Positions 5,751-12,649 of a stretch of DNA of 12,649 bases are shown piece by piece. The notes under the pieces were generated by a model, which was not told the origin of the DNA, searched no databases, and worked only from the letters and a program-made list of their open reading frames with translations. Numbering within the stretch: the stretch's first letter is position 1; every line of letters begins with the position of its first letter. The stretch spans positions 1 through 12,649 of the forward strand of contig CAKOLD010000025.1 in assembly GCA_934096015.1 (NCBI GenBank), read 5' to 3'. Made by a program: the position numbers and the translations under genes. The DNA comes from an uncultured Bacilli bacterium. Its GTDB lineage: Bacteria > Bacillota_I > Bacilli_A > RF39 > UBA660.

Positions 5751-7556
5751 TTATCCTATTACATATGGACTAGCTTGAGTTCCATCTCCACTTGTTATAA
5801 TTACATTAGATTTTAAGGTTACTGCTGGACGAATTGCCTTTGCACCTGTTCCGGTACCACTCATACTACCATTTAAGTATACGTACCAAACATTGACAGC
5901 ACCTGCACTGTTATAGAAAGATGGAGTCATAGTCCAGTATGCTTGATTTACATTATCTTTTAAATAGTAATTCGAATTTGTTCCGGAGCTATAAATTCCT
6001 CCAGCAAATGCTACTTCATCTGCTGTTAAAGCTCCTATTTTTGATTTTATTTTTAAAGCTTTTGTATTATCTAGTCCTGTCATATTACATTTTAATGTTG
6101 CTATTTTGGTTGTCATTAATCTATCATGTGCTCCATAATAATATCTAGTTAAAACCGCTGCAGAGGCATTACTTATTTCTGAATCATTAGCATCATAATA
6201 TCTCTTTTTTGCTAATGACATATCATTACACCATTCTGTTTCAACTAACTTAGTATCATCTATTTTCTTTTCAAATGTTCCTGTTTTAGTTCCTACTGTG
6301 TAACTTCCACCATTTTGCCAAGCTTCTAAAATAGTTTTTAAATCACTTGTTTCATATTTTAAATCATCTGTAGTTGTTGCTGATGTTTTATAATTAAATG
6401 CATCTGTTGATATGAATGCTGAATCTGTTAAAGATGTAGTATAATCACTAGAGTTACATTCATGGTCTCTATCTGCAAGAGTTATTTTAATACTTCCATC
6501 TCCTTGGATTCTAACAATTCTCCAGCACATTCCTGAGAAGTTTACAAAGTTATTATTAACTGTTCCTCTAAAATAGTAACTTGTTCCGTAATCATCTTCT
6601 GTACTTGCTAGTACTGCTTCAGTTACAGTTGCATTAGTTCCTTCACTTAATTCTAAATATGTTAATGTTGTGTCAGTTGCAGATACAACTTTATATAGTT
6701 TTGGTAAATTAGAACTTGTTGCTGATGCTGCTGGTACTGAAATATATTTACCAGTTAAGCTAGCGTAAACATCTGAGTAAGTTCCTGTTGTTGCAGATGT
6801 TAAATTATAAACATTTTTTGTAGAGTCAAATGTATAAGCATCTGCATAAGCAAGTTGATTTGTTCCATCTACAGTTAGTGTTGCTTCGGTTTCTGAAAGA
6901 GTTCCTTCTTGATAGGTATCAGAATAACCGCTTGGTGTTTTTCCTGGCACTGTTAGGGTTTGTACAACAGCATTATTTTTATTAATTGCATTAAGTAATG
7001 TTCCTTCTTCTGCTTTATCTAAATTACTTAGTGCTTGACTAACTGAAACATTAAATTCTAGAGTTTTATTCATATCAACTGATTGGTCTTCACTTGTTTT
7101 TGCATAAGTAACTTTTAGAGTTAAATCTTCTTTTATGCCTTTTTCTAATCCTCTTGCTACAACAATTGCAGTATCTTGTGTAGGAATTTCACCAGAACTT
7201 ATTATTATGTCTCCAACAGATAAGACATAAGTCCAATCTTTAGTTCTAGTAAAAGGATTAACTACATTTTTTAACCAAACTGCGTAATAAGCACTTTTAG
7301 TCCCGGAATTGGTAACTGAAAAAGTTTTAGTTAAAGTTGTTCCACCAGTTATAGTGGTATCACCAGTATTTAATGATTGACTACCGTCAGTGTATTTAAT
7401 TGATAAATATCCACTTTTTAAACTGATTGAAGGATTTGTTGCATCATTACCAGTTATGTTTGCTGCATAATATGCATAACTTATTCCAATTATTGATAAA
7501 ACGAATACAGATAATAAACATACTGATAAAATTAAACTTTTTTTTGTATTTTTCAT
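5751..7556 (-). CDS. Secreted modular protein: TasA-like module plus C-type-lectin-like C-terminal domain
   Basis: A 601-residue exported protein. Residues 1-28 form a signal peptide (KNTKK, hydrophobic 8-25, then SYAYYAA). Residues about 29-176 are a TasA-like beta module paralogous to the small protein encoded next. About 177-320 is a Thr/Ser/Ala-rich linker. About 322-601 resemble the formylglycine-enzyme/C-type-lectin-like domain (DUF6273-type) frequent in gut Firmicutes: YYFRGTVNNN, CWRIVRIQGDGSIKI at 344-358, LTADEVAFAGG at 510-520, YWTMTP at 540-545, IRPAVTLKSNV at 575-585, ending SGDGTQASPYVIG. Cysteines C344, C367, C443 and C490 could form disulfides outside the cell. There is no LPXTG motif. 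The frame is open to an ATG at 7589, but the start at 7556 is preferred: GAGAGGTG precedes it directly and the signal peptide begins there. First gene of a two-gene operon. A role in adhesion or binding is inferred; the ligand is unknown. Confidence 0.85.
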   Translation of the reverse strand: MKNTKKSLILSVCLLSVFVLSIIGISYAYYAANITGNDATNPSISLKSGYLSIKYTDGSQSLNTGDTTITGGTTLTKTFSVTNSGTKSAYYAVWLKNVVNPFTRTKDWTYVLSVGDIIISSGEIPTQDTAIVVARGLEKGIKEDLTLKVTYAKTSEDQSVDMNKTLEFNVSVSQALSNLDKAEEGTLLNAINKNNAVVQTLTVPGKTPSGYSDTYQEGTLSETEATLTVDGTNQLAYADAYTFDSTKNVYNLTSATTGTYSDVYASLTGKYISVPAASATSSNLPKLYKVVSATDTTLTYLELSEGTNATVTEAVLASTEDDYGTSYYFRGTVNNNFVNFSGMCWRIVRIQGDGSIKITLADRDHECNSSDYTTSLTDSAFISTDAFNYKTSATTTDDLKYETSDLKTILEAWQNGGSYTVGTKTGTFEKKIDDTKLVETEWCNDMSLAKKRYYDANDSEISNASAAVLTRYYYGAHDRLMTTKIATLKCNMTGLDNTKALKIKSKIGALTADEVAFAGGIYSSGTNSNYYLKDNVNQAYWTMTPSFYNSAGAVNVWYVYLNGSMSGTGTGAKAIRPAVTLKSNVIITSGDGTQASPYVIG

Positions 7557-7568
7557 ATGACACCTCTC

Positions 7569-7588
7569 TACTATTTCATAGTATATCA
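7569..7588 (-). promoter_or_regulatory. Extended -10 promoter with overlapping palindrome, for the surface-protein operon
   Basis: On the minus strand TGATATACT (7588-7580) is a full extended -10 element (TG-n-TATACT); no good -35 is visible at 16-18 bases. A perfect palindrome, TACTAT-GAA-ATAGTA (7583-7569), overlaps the -10 and the expected start site near 7573. It could be an operator or form a short hairpin close to the ribosome binding site GAGAGGTG. The promoter abuts the end of mutM, after which I find no convincing terminator. Confidence 0.6.
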
Positions 7589-7608
7589 TATTTTTTTTAT
7601 AAAGTATA

Positions 7609-8424
7609 TTATTTTTGACACTTTGGACAATAGTATGTACTTCGACCGTTTAATTTAATTTTTATTATAGTATTATGACATCTAGGACACATTTGTTGAT
7701 CTTTTTTATGAACGTTTAAATATTTTTGGTATTTTCCAGTTACTCCTAAACTAGAAGTGTAACTTTTAATAGTTGTTCCACCCATAGCGATGGCTTTTTC
7801 TATTATTTTCTTTGATGATTCAATAATTTTTTCGCATTCATGAATTTTTATAGTACATCCTAATCTACTAGGATCTATGGCTGCATCAAATAAAACTTCA
7901 TTTGCATAAATATTACCAAGTCCATTAATTATTGTTTGATCTAATAAAAGAGTTTTTATTGCTTTTTCTTTATCATGAATTTTTTCATATAAATATTCTT
8001 TTGTTAATTCTTTATCGAATGGTTCTGGTCCTAATTTTTTTAAACAAATTGCATTATCTAATTCGGATTCTTTTACGATGTTCATTTTACCAAATTTTCT
8101 AACATCATGATATCTTAAATCAAAGTCTTCAAATCTTATTATAATATGTTCGTGTTTTTCTACTGGAGCTTCATGTTTTTTTATAAAGTATTTGCCTTCC
8201 ATTCTTAAGTGACTTAGTAAACAATAATCATTTAAATGGAATATTAACCATTTTCCTTTAGTTGTAATGTCTTTTATTTCATTGTTTATTAGACATTTTT
8301 TAAAGTATTCTTCTTCTACTTCTAATATTCCTCCATAGAATACGATTACGTCTATTATTTTTTTATTTAATATTTGTTCTTTTAAAACTTTTGCTACTGT
8401 TTTTACTTCTGCTATTTCTGGCAT
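7609..8424 (-). CDS. mutM: Formamidopyrimidine-DNA glycosylase (Fpg)
   Basis: Base-excision repair enzyme that removes 8-oxoguanine and ring-opened purines and nicks the abasic site. The 271 residues fit the family. The N-terminus is PEIAEV, with the catalytic proline P2 and E3 retained (usual form PELPEV). Also present are K58 (KGKWL, equivalent to E. coli K57), M75 in SHLRMEG, R109 and F111 in DVRKFGK (the void-filling residues), the helix-two-turn-helix with NGLGNIYANE at 168-177, and a C-terminal zinc finger from C246, C249, C266 and C269 with R261 between the pairs. ATG at 8424 follows AGGAGG at five bases. It lies nine bases after the polA stop, an arrangement common in Firmicutes; the coaE gene that often comes next is absent here. 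Confidence 0.96.
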   Translation of the reverse strand: MPEIAEVKTVAKVLKEQILNKKIIDVIVFYGGILEVEEEYFKKCLINNEIKDITTKGKWLIFHLNDYCLLSHLRMEGKYFIKKHEAPVEKHEHIIIRFEDFDLRYHDVRKFGKMNIVKESELDNAICLKKLGPEPFDKELTKEYLYEKIHDKEKAIKTLLLDQTIINGLGNIYANEVLFDAAIDPSRLGCTIKIHECEKIIESSKKIIEKAIAMGGTTIKSYTSSLGVTGKYQKYLNVHKKDQQMCPRCHNTIIKIKLNGRSTYYCPKCQK

Positions 8425-8433
8425 ATTTTCCTC

Positions 8434-10986
8434 CTATTTAGTATCAAGCCACGTTTTTCCAAAATCTGCACTTACTTTTAGTGGGACTTTTAATTTTATT
8501 ACGTTATCCATAATATCTGTTACTATTTTTACTACTTTGTCTTTTTCTTCTAAATAGCAGTCAAATATTAATTCATCGTGTACTTGTAAAATCATTTTGC
8601 TTTTAATATTTTCTTCTTTAAATTTATTATATATTTTAACCATAGCTTTTTTTATTATATCGGCTGCAGTTCCTTGTATTGGAGTATTTAGAGCTATTCT
8701 TTCTCCACTTGCTCTAATGTTATAAACTTTACTATTTAATTCATCAATTACTCTTTTTCTATTAAATAGAGTTCTTACTGAACCAGTTTCATGAGCTTCT
8801 TTAATTATATTATCCATATAATTTTTTACTCCTGGATAAAGTTCATAATATTTTTCTATAAATTTTTTAGCTTCTTTAGGACTTATTCCAATATTTTCTC
8901 CTAGTCCAAAACCACTTATTCCATAAACAATTCCAAATATAACTGCTTTTGCTGTTCTTCTCATATTAGGAGTTACTTCTTCATCACTTACTCCAAATAT
9001 ATCACTGGCTACTACTGTGTGAATATCTTCTTCATTTACAAATGCTTGAATTAAGTCTTCGCTTCCTGATATATGAGCTAATATTCTTAATTCTATTTGA
9101 GAGTAATCGCAACTTAAGAATAAATCATGTTCAGGAATAAACGCTTCCTTTATCTTTTTACCATCTTCATCACGTGTTGGAATGTTTTGAAGATTTGGTT
9201 CTACACTTGATAGTCTTCCTGTTCTTGTTAGAGTTTGTTTATAAATTGTATGAATTTTTGATTCTTCTGTTATATAGTTTTTTAAACCTATTATATAAGT
9301 ATTATATATCTTAGTTAAATTTCTATATTGTAATATTTTTTCTACTATTGGGTGTTCATTTCTAATTTTTTCTAGAACACTTGCTTCAGTACTATAACCA
9401 CTTGCATTTTTTCTTCCATGTGGTAATCCTAGTTGTTCAAAAAGAATATTACCTAATTGTTTAGGGCTAGATATTTTAAAAGTAGTTCCTGCTAAAGAAT
9501 AAATATCATTTTCTAATTCTTTTATTTTAGAACTCGTTTCTTCATTCATCTTATCTAATATTTGAGGATTCACTTTAACTCCAGTTAATTCCATATCTGC
9601 TAAAACTTTTACTAAAGGCATTTCTATATCATTATATAATTTAAACAAGTCTTCAAATTTTATTTTTTTGATGTATTCATCTCTTGTATCATATATGTAT
9701 TTAGCTTTAATAGTTACTTCGGATTTTATATCTTGTTTTCTTTTAATTATTTCATCATAGAAAGCAACACTAATACCATCATTATTTAAAAGATAAGCGA
9801 GATCGTCTTTAAAGTTATAATTTAATAAATAAGCTGCTATCATAGCATCATATATTGTATTAGTTTGGATCCCTTTTAATAAAACAATATTTTTCTTTAA
9901 ATCAAAAGTATATTTAATGGTTTCTTTTGTGTATTCCATTACATCTTTGATTAAGGATTCTTCTACATAAAAAGTGTTAACTCCATCATATAATCCCATT
10001 CCTAGTATATTGGCTTTATGATAGTTTTCATTATCACATTCAATATAGTAACTTATTATATTATCTTTATTTATTTCATTAACGTCTTTTAGAATTTTAT
10101 AGTCACTACTTGCAGTAATTACTTTCTTTTTAAAGGATTTAATAAATGAATAGAATTCTAATTCTTCGTATACTTTAGTTAATTCTTCTTCATTTGGACC
10201 TTTATATTCCATGTCTTTAAAGGCATCTTTTATTGGAATATCAGTTACTATAGTAGCAACTTCTTTTGAGAAAAATGCACTTTCTTTTCCATCAAGTAAT
10301 TTTTCTTTTAGTTTTCCTGATATTTTGTCTATATTTTCATATACATTTTCTACAGTACCATATTCTTGTAATAGTTTTAATGCAGTTTTTTCTCCAATTC
10401 CTTTTACTCCAGGAATATTATCTGATGCATCTCCTGATAGGCCTTTTAAATCAATTATTTTTATAGGATCAATTCCATAATCTTCTTTAAAGTTCTCAGG
10501 ATTATATCTTATATGTCCTTTTTGTTTTAATAGTTTTACTTCTACTTGTTCATTAATTAATTGAAGTAAGTCTCTATCACTTGATACTATTGTAGCAACA
10601 TATTCTGGGTCTATATAAGCTCTTTTTGCAAGTGTTCCAATAATATCATCTGCTTCGTACCCAACTACTTCATAGTGCTTTATACACATAGCGTCTAAAA
10701 GTTTTTTAGCAATGGGCATTTGAAGTTTTAAATCTTCTGGAGTCTCTTTTCTTCCAGCTTTATATTCATGATATTTTTCATGTCTAAAATTCTTTCCAAT
10801 ATCAAAAGCAACTGCGATGTATTTTGGTTTTTCTTCTTCTATGATTTTATTAATCATTGATACAAATCCATAAAGAGCATTAGTTGCTAATCCTTTACTA
10901 TTTTTCATTATTGAACCAGAATATACTGTTGCGTAGTAACTTCTAAACATAAGGTTATTTCCGTCTACTAAAATTATTTTTTTCAT
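8434..10986 (-). CDS. polA: DNA polymerase I with 5' nuclease domain and degenerate proofreading domain
   Basis: Fills gaps in DNA repair and replaces Okazaki primers. The 850 residues give three regions. Residues 1 to about 290 form the 5' nuclease, with acidic residues in LVDGNN, FDIGKNFRHE, EADD (112-115), SSDRD and SGDASDNIPG (184-193). Residues about 295-450 correspond to the 3'-5' exonuclease fold, but its metal ligands are largely lost: the DxE motif is not recognisable, NLKYD reads DLKKN (362-366), and only YDAMI (379-383) is kept. Residues about 455-850 form the polymerase, with motif A DYSQIELR (D627), the O-helix RRTAKAVIFGIVYG (K680, F684) and motif C QVHDE (803-805). The frame is open to a TTG at 11001, but ATG at 10986 is the start: GAGGTGG lies four bases before it. 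Cotranscribed with mutM. Confidence 0.97.
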   Translation of the reverse strand: MKKIILVDGNNLMFRSYYATVYSGSIMKNSKGLATNALYGFVSMINKIIEEEKPKYIAVAFDIGKNFRHEKYHEYKAGRKETPEDLKLQMPIAKKLLDAMCIKHYEVVGYEADDIIGTLAKRAYIDPEYVATIVSSDRDLLQLINEQVEVKLLKQKGHIRYNPENFKEDYGIDPIKIIDLKGLSGDASDNIPGVKGIGEKTALKLLQEYGTVENVYENIDKISGKLKEKLLDGKESAFFSKEVATIVTDIPIKDAFKDMEYKGPNEEELTKVYEELEFYSFIKSFKKKVITASSDYKILKDVNEINKDNIISYYIECDNENYHKANILGMGLYDGVNTFYVEESLIKDVMEYTKETIKYTFDLKKNIVLLKGIQTNTIYDAMIAAYLLNYNFKDDLAYLLNNDGISVAFYDEIIKRKQDIKSEVTIKAKYIYDTRDEYIKKIKFEDLFKLYNDIEMPLVKVLADMELTGVKVNPQILDKMNEETSSKIKELENDIYSLAGTTFKISSPKQLGNILFEQLGLPHGRKNASGYSTEASVLEKIRNEHPIVEKILQYRNLTKIYNTYIIGLKNYITEESKIHTIYKQTLTRTGRLSSVEPNLQNIPTRDEDGKKIKEAFIPEHDLFLSCDYSQIELRILAHISGSEDLIQAFVNEEDIHTVVASDIFGVSDEEVTPNMRRTAKAVIFGIVYGISGFGLGENIGISPKEAKKFIEKYYELYPGVKNYMDNIIKEAHETGSVRTLFNRKRVIDELNSKVYNIRASGERIALNTPIQGTAADIIKKAMVKIYNKFKEENIKSKMILQVHDELIFDCYLEEKDKVVKIVTDIMDNVIKLKVPLKVSADFGKTWLDTK

Positions 10987-11016
10987 TTTACCACCTCGCA
11001 ATAATTCTTTTTTTAT

Positions 11017-11022
11017 ATTATA
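11017..11022 (-). promoter_or_regulatory. -10 element of the probable polA-mutM promoter
   Basis: A perfect TATAAT is read on the minus strand at 11022-11017, 30 bases before the polA ATG. The bases 16-18 upstream belong to the T-run of the preceding terminator and match the -35 consensus poorly, and there is no TG extension. The call rests on the -10, its position, and the need for a promoter after the terminator at 11064-11039. Confidence 0.5.
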
Positions 11023-11038
11023 CCTCGAATTTAAGCGT

Positions 11039-11064
11039 TAAAAAAGAGAGATCTGCATCCCTCT
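11039..11064 (-). terminator. Intrinsic terminator after the truncated surface-protein gene
   Basis: On the minus strand AGAGGGAT (11064-11057) pairs with ATCTCTCT (11052-11045) over eight bases with one G-T wobble, closing a GCAG tetraloop, and is followed at once by a run of six T residues (11045-11040). It lies 17 bases after the stop codon at 11084-11082. It is the most stable terminator in the window and separates this gene from polA. Confidence 0.85.
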
Positions 11065-11081
11065 ATCAAATATTGGGTTAT

Positions 11082-12649
11082 TTAAGAAGAAATTTCTATG
11101 TTTGAAGAATTAATTGTTGTAGGTATAGTTATTATATTTGTTCCTTTAATTGTAGTTATAGGCTCTAGATAAATACTATTTTCTATTGGACTATTTAATA
11201 TATAATTAATTGTTATTGGATTATTAGTTAAATATTCATTTGCTTTTGTTCTCTTTTCGGCATCTGTCATACTATCTGTTACACCAATTAAATCACTTTT
11301 TATTTTAAAAAATATAGCTTGATTATAACAATTGTATGTTATAGCATTTATAGAATTATTAGAAACACTTACATAATCTTTAAATGATAAACCTACTAAT
11401 TTATTACTTAATACTTGAATATTATCCCTAACATCAGTTAAAAGTAATCTCTTAGGTGAAAGATTTTTGTAAAAATGAGATAAAGTCCCATCATTACTAC
11501 CAACAGAAGAAACGCTTTCAGCAGAAAGATTTGTTGTATTTATTTTTCTAACAACTTTTTGTTCCCTAAAATCTATATAATCAGCATAATCTCCTATTTT
11601 TCTTAATGGTTCATCTAAATAAATATTAGTTGTTTGTTCATAGTATGGTTCGTATTTTGTAGCTACTGAACCTTCTTCTATTTGAATATTTGAGTATTCT
11701 ACAGTTCCATCTTTTGGTGGAAAACGAAAAACTATATATAAATATTTTGTATTGTTTTGAGTTGTAATTGTGTGTGTTTTTGAATTCATAGTAGTATAAG
11801 TACCTAATTTTTCACTATCAGAAATTAAATTTAATCCCGCATAAGTTCCAGAAGATACTTTATTGGTCTCAAAACTTATGGTATAGCTTGTATTAGGTTT
11901 TACTTCTACTATATAACCTGCTCCATATCCACCTTCTTTCGATTCAACTTTTAATTTATTATTTAAAATCTCAATCACAGTTTTAGCAGGATGACAAAAC
12001 ATATTACTAGCAGCCCCACCATTTATATATTTTTTTGTACTTAAATTATAACTATCTGATGGTTCCCTGTTTATATTTAACAAATTTTTACTACTTATTG
12101 TTATTGGTATTTTATACTTTCCATAATTTTCGGAATTTGTATCAGTTACTAAGTTGCCAATACTCCCTATTTCAACAGGATAATCTGGTGTTGGTAATTG
12201 ATATACACTAACTTTATTTAGCAATATATTATCAACAGCAACTTGTATATATTTTGTGTCTTCTGTCGTTGTAAAAGTACCACTAGAAACTGTATAAGCA
12301 TCCGTTCTTTTTATAAATCCCTTATTTTCATCTGTTAATGCTATACGAATATAATTTTTATTTTCGATACTTTTAGCAAATTTATAACTTACATTAGGTT
12401 TTGCTTCTATGTAATAAACACTAACTTCATTTTGAGCTGAAACAGTACCATTCGCTAGATAAAAGTTTTCACCTGCAACGGCTTTAGAACTATCAAATAA
12501 ATTCTGACCTTGTACACTATTTCCATATATTCTATAATTTTCTAAAGTATTTCCATTTCCTAAGAATGTTACACTACTTCCACTTGTTTTATTCTCTTTT
12601 TTATTATCGATATTTACTCTAAAACTTAATGTTTTATTCATATCTACAT
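11082..12649 (-). CDS. Large secreted protein, 3' part: end of TasA-like module followed by phage-tail-like beta modules (5' end outside window)
   Basis: About 521 C-terminal residues are visible. The frame stays open to the window edge. The first Met (ATG at 12641) has no ribosome binding site, and VDMNKTLSFRV across it matches VDMNKTLEFNV inside the 601-residue secreted protein, so the start lies roughly 480 bases outside and should encode a signal peptide and TasA-like module. Numbering from that Met, residues about 47-157 and 186-333 are two related jelly-roll-like modules, each with NLFD/NLLN, a (E)xKPNxSY strand and a TKYIxVxV or TKYLYIVF strand. PTPDYPVEIGSIG (150-162), IQIEEGSVATKYEPYYEQ (319-336) and IYLDEPLRKIGDYADYIDF (340-358) are phrases I associate with minor structural or tail proteins of Firmicutes phages. 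The C-terminus ends in beta-rich sequence with no anchor. Function unrecognised; surface or fibre-tip binding is inferred. Terminator follows at 11064-11039. Confidence 0.8.
   Translation of the reverse strand, partial: VDMNKTLSFRVNIDNKKENKTSGSSVTFLGNGNTLENYRIYGNSVQGQNLFDSSKAVAGENFYLANGTVSAQNEVSVYYIEAKPNVSYKFAKSIENKNYIRIALTDENKGFIKRTDAYTVSSGTFTTTEDTKYIQVAVDNILLNKVSVYQLPTPDYPVEIGSIGNLVTDTNSENYGKYKIPITISSKNLLNINREPSDSYNLSTKKYINGGAASNMFCHPAKTVIEILNNKLKVESKEGGYGAGYIVEVKPNTSYTISFETNKVSSGTYAGLNLISDSEKLGTYTTMNSKTHTITTQNNTKYLYIVFRFPPKDGTVEYSNIQIEEGSVATKYEPYYEQTTNIYLDEPLRKIGDYADYIDFREQKVVRKINTTNLSAESVSSVGSNDGTLSHFYKNLSPKRLLLTDVRDNIQVLSNKLVGLSFKDYVSVSNNSINAITYNCYNQAIFFKIKSDLIGVTDSMTDAEKRTKANEYLTNNPITINYILNSPIENSIYLEPITTIKGTNIITIPTTINSSNIEISS

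Noticed and set aside
5939..6148. Plus-strand frames within the 601-residue surface gene (also 7427-7618)
   Set aside because: Leucine- and histidine-rich translations arising from the opposite strand of Asn/Lys/Thr-rich coding DNA; no supporting signals.
7586..7608. Intrinsic terminator after mutM
   Set aside because: On the minus strand this stretch has an A-run rather than a T-run and no stable stem precedes it.
10211..10480. Two plus-strand open frames of 89 and 66 codons inside polA
   Set aside because: They are antisense to strongly conserved polA coding sequence, have low-complexity Phe/Leu/Ile-rich translations typical of reversed A-T-rich codons, and lack convincing ribosome binding sites.
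10987..11001. TTG start giving five extra residues to DNA polymerase I
   Set aside because: GAGGTGG sits within the extension and points to the ATG at 10986, which gives the usual MKKIILVDGNN start.
12639..12641. ATG as the true start of the last gene
   Set aside because: There is no Shine-Dalgarno sequence, the frame is open upstream, and the surrounding residues align with an internal part of a paralogue.
1..12649. Mycoplasma-type code with TGA as tryptophan
   Set aside because: sufD ends at a TGA placed exactly at the family's C-terminus and ten bases before sufS, and conserved tryptophans use TGG.
11082..12649. Prophage remnant
   Set aside because: The gene carries the same export module as neighbouring host secreted proteins and is followed by its own terminator and polA; no other phage gene or attachment repeat is seen. 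It cannot be excluded until the upstream flank is known.

Overview
The window looks like a chromosomal segment of a low-GC Firmicutes-type bacterium, most likely an uncultured gut Bacilli/Mollicutes-like lineage (RF39 or Acholeplasma/Erysipelotrichia relatives). This is an inference from the strong AT richness (roughly 30% GC by eye), the GGAGG-type ribosome binding sites, the single-chain glycyl-tRNA synthetase, the sufC-D-S-U gene order, and a type of secreted protein common in such genomes. The code is standard: sufD ends in TGA and tryptophan is read from TGG. Every gene I can support is on the minus strand, so transcription runs from high to low coordinates.

Read in the direction of transcription: (1) 12649-11082 is the 3' part of a large secreted protein whose 5' end lies outside the window; it closes with a good intrinsic terminator at 11064-11039. 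(2) A promoter near 11022 starts polA-mutM (10986-7609), a DNA repair pair. (3) An extended -10 promoter at 7588-7580, overlapped by a short palindrome, starts a two-gene operon for exported proteins (7556-5151): a 601-residue protein with a TasA-like N-terminal module and a C-type-lectin-like C-terminus, and a small stand-alone TasA-like protein. It ends at a weak terminator (5152-5122). (4) A promoter that physically overlaps this terminator starts the iron-sulfur cluster operon sufC-sufD-sufS-sufU (5092-2039). SufD is only half the usual length and no sufB is present. (5) A strong promoter (2051-2023), whose -35 lies in the last codons of sufU, starts a LOG-family gene, glyS and a tRNA-Gln cut by the window edge.

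Housekeeping functions are therefore interleaved with a family of modular secreted proteins. Three of them share the same export and beta-sandwich module but carry different cargo: none, a lectin-like fold, or modules resembling phage minor tail proteins. The match is clearest at the motif VDMNKTL, which occurs both inside the 601-residue protein and at the window edge. That match shows that the apparent ATG of the last gene is internal. The two observations most worth following are this surface-protein family and the reduced SUF system with a single small SufB/SufD-type scaffold.

I see no CRISPR array, transposase, integrase, rRNA or riboswitch. No gene-free stretch exceeds 300 bases; the longest gap is 95 bases (10987-11081).
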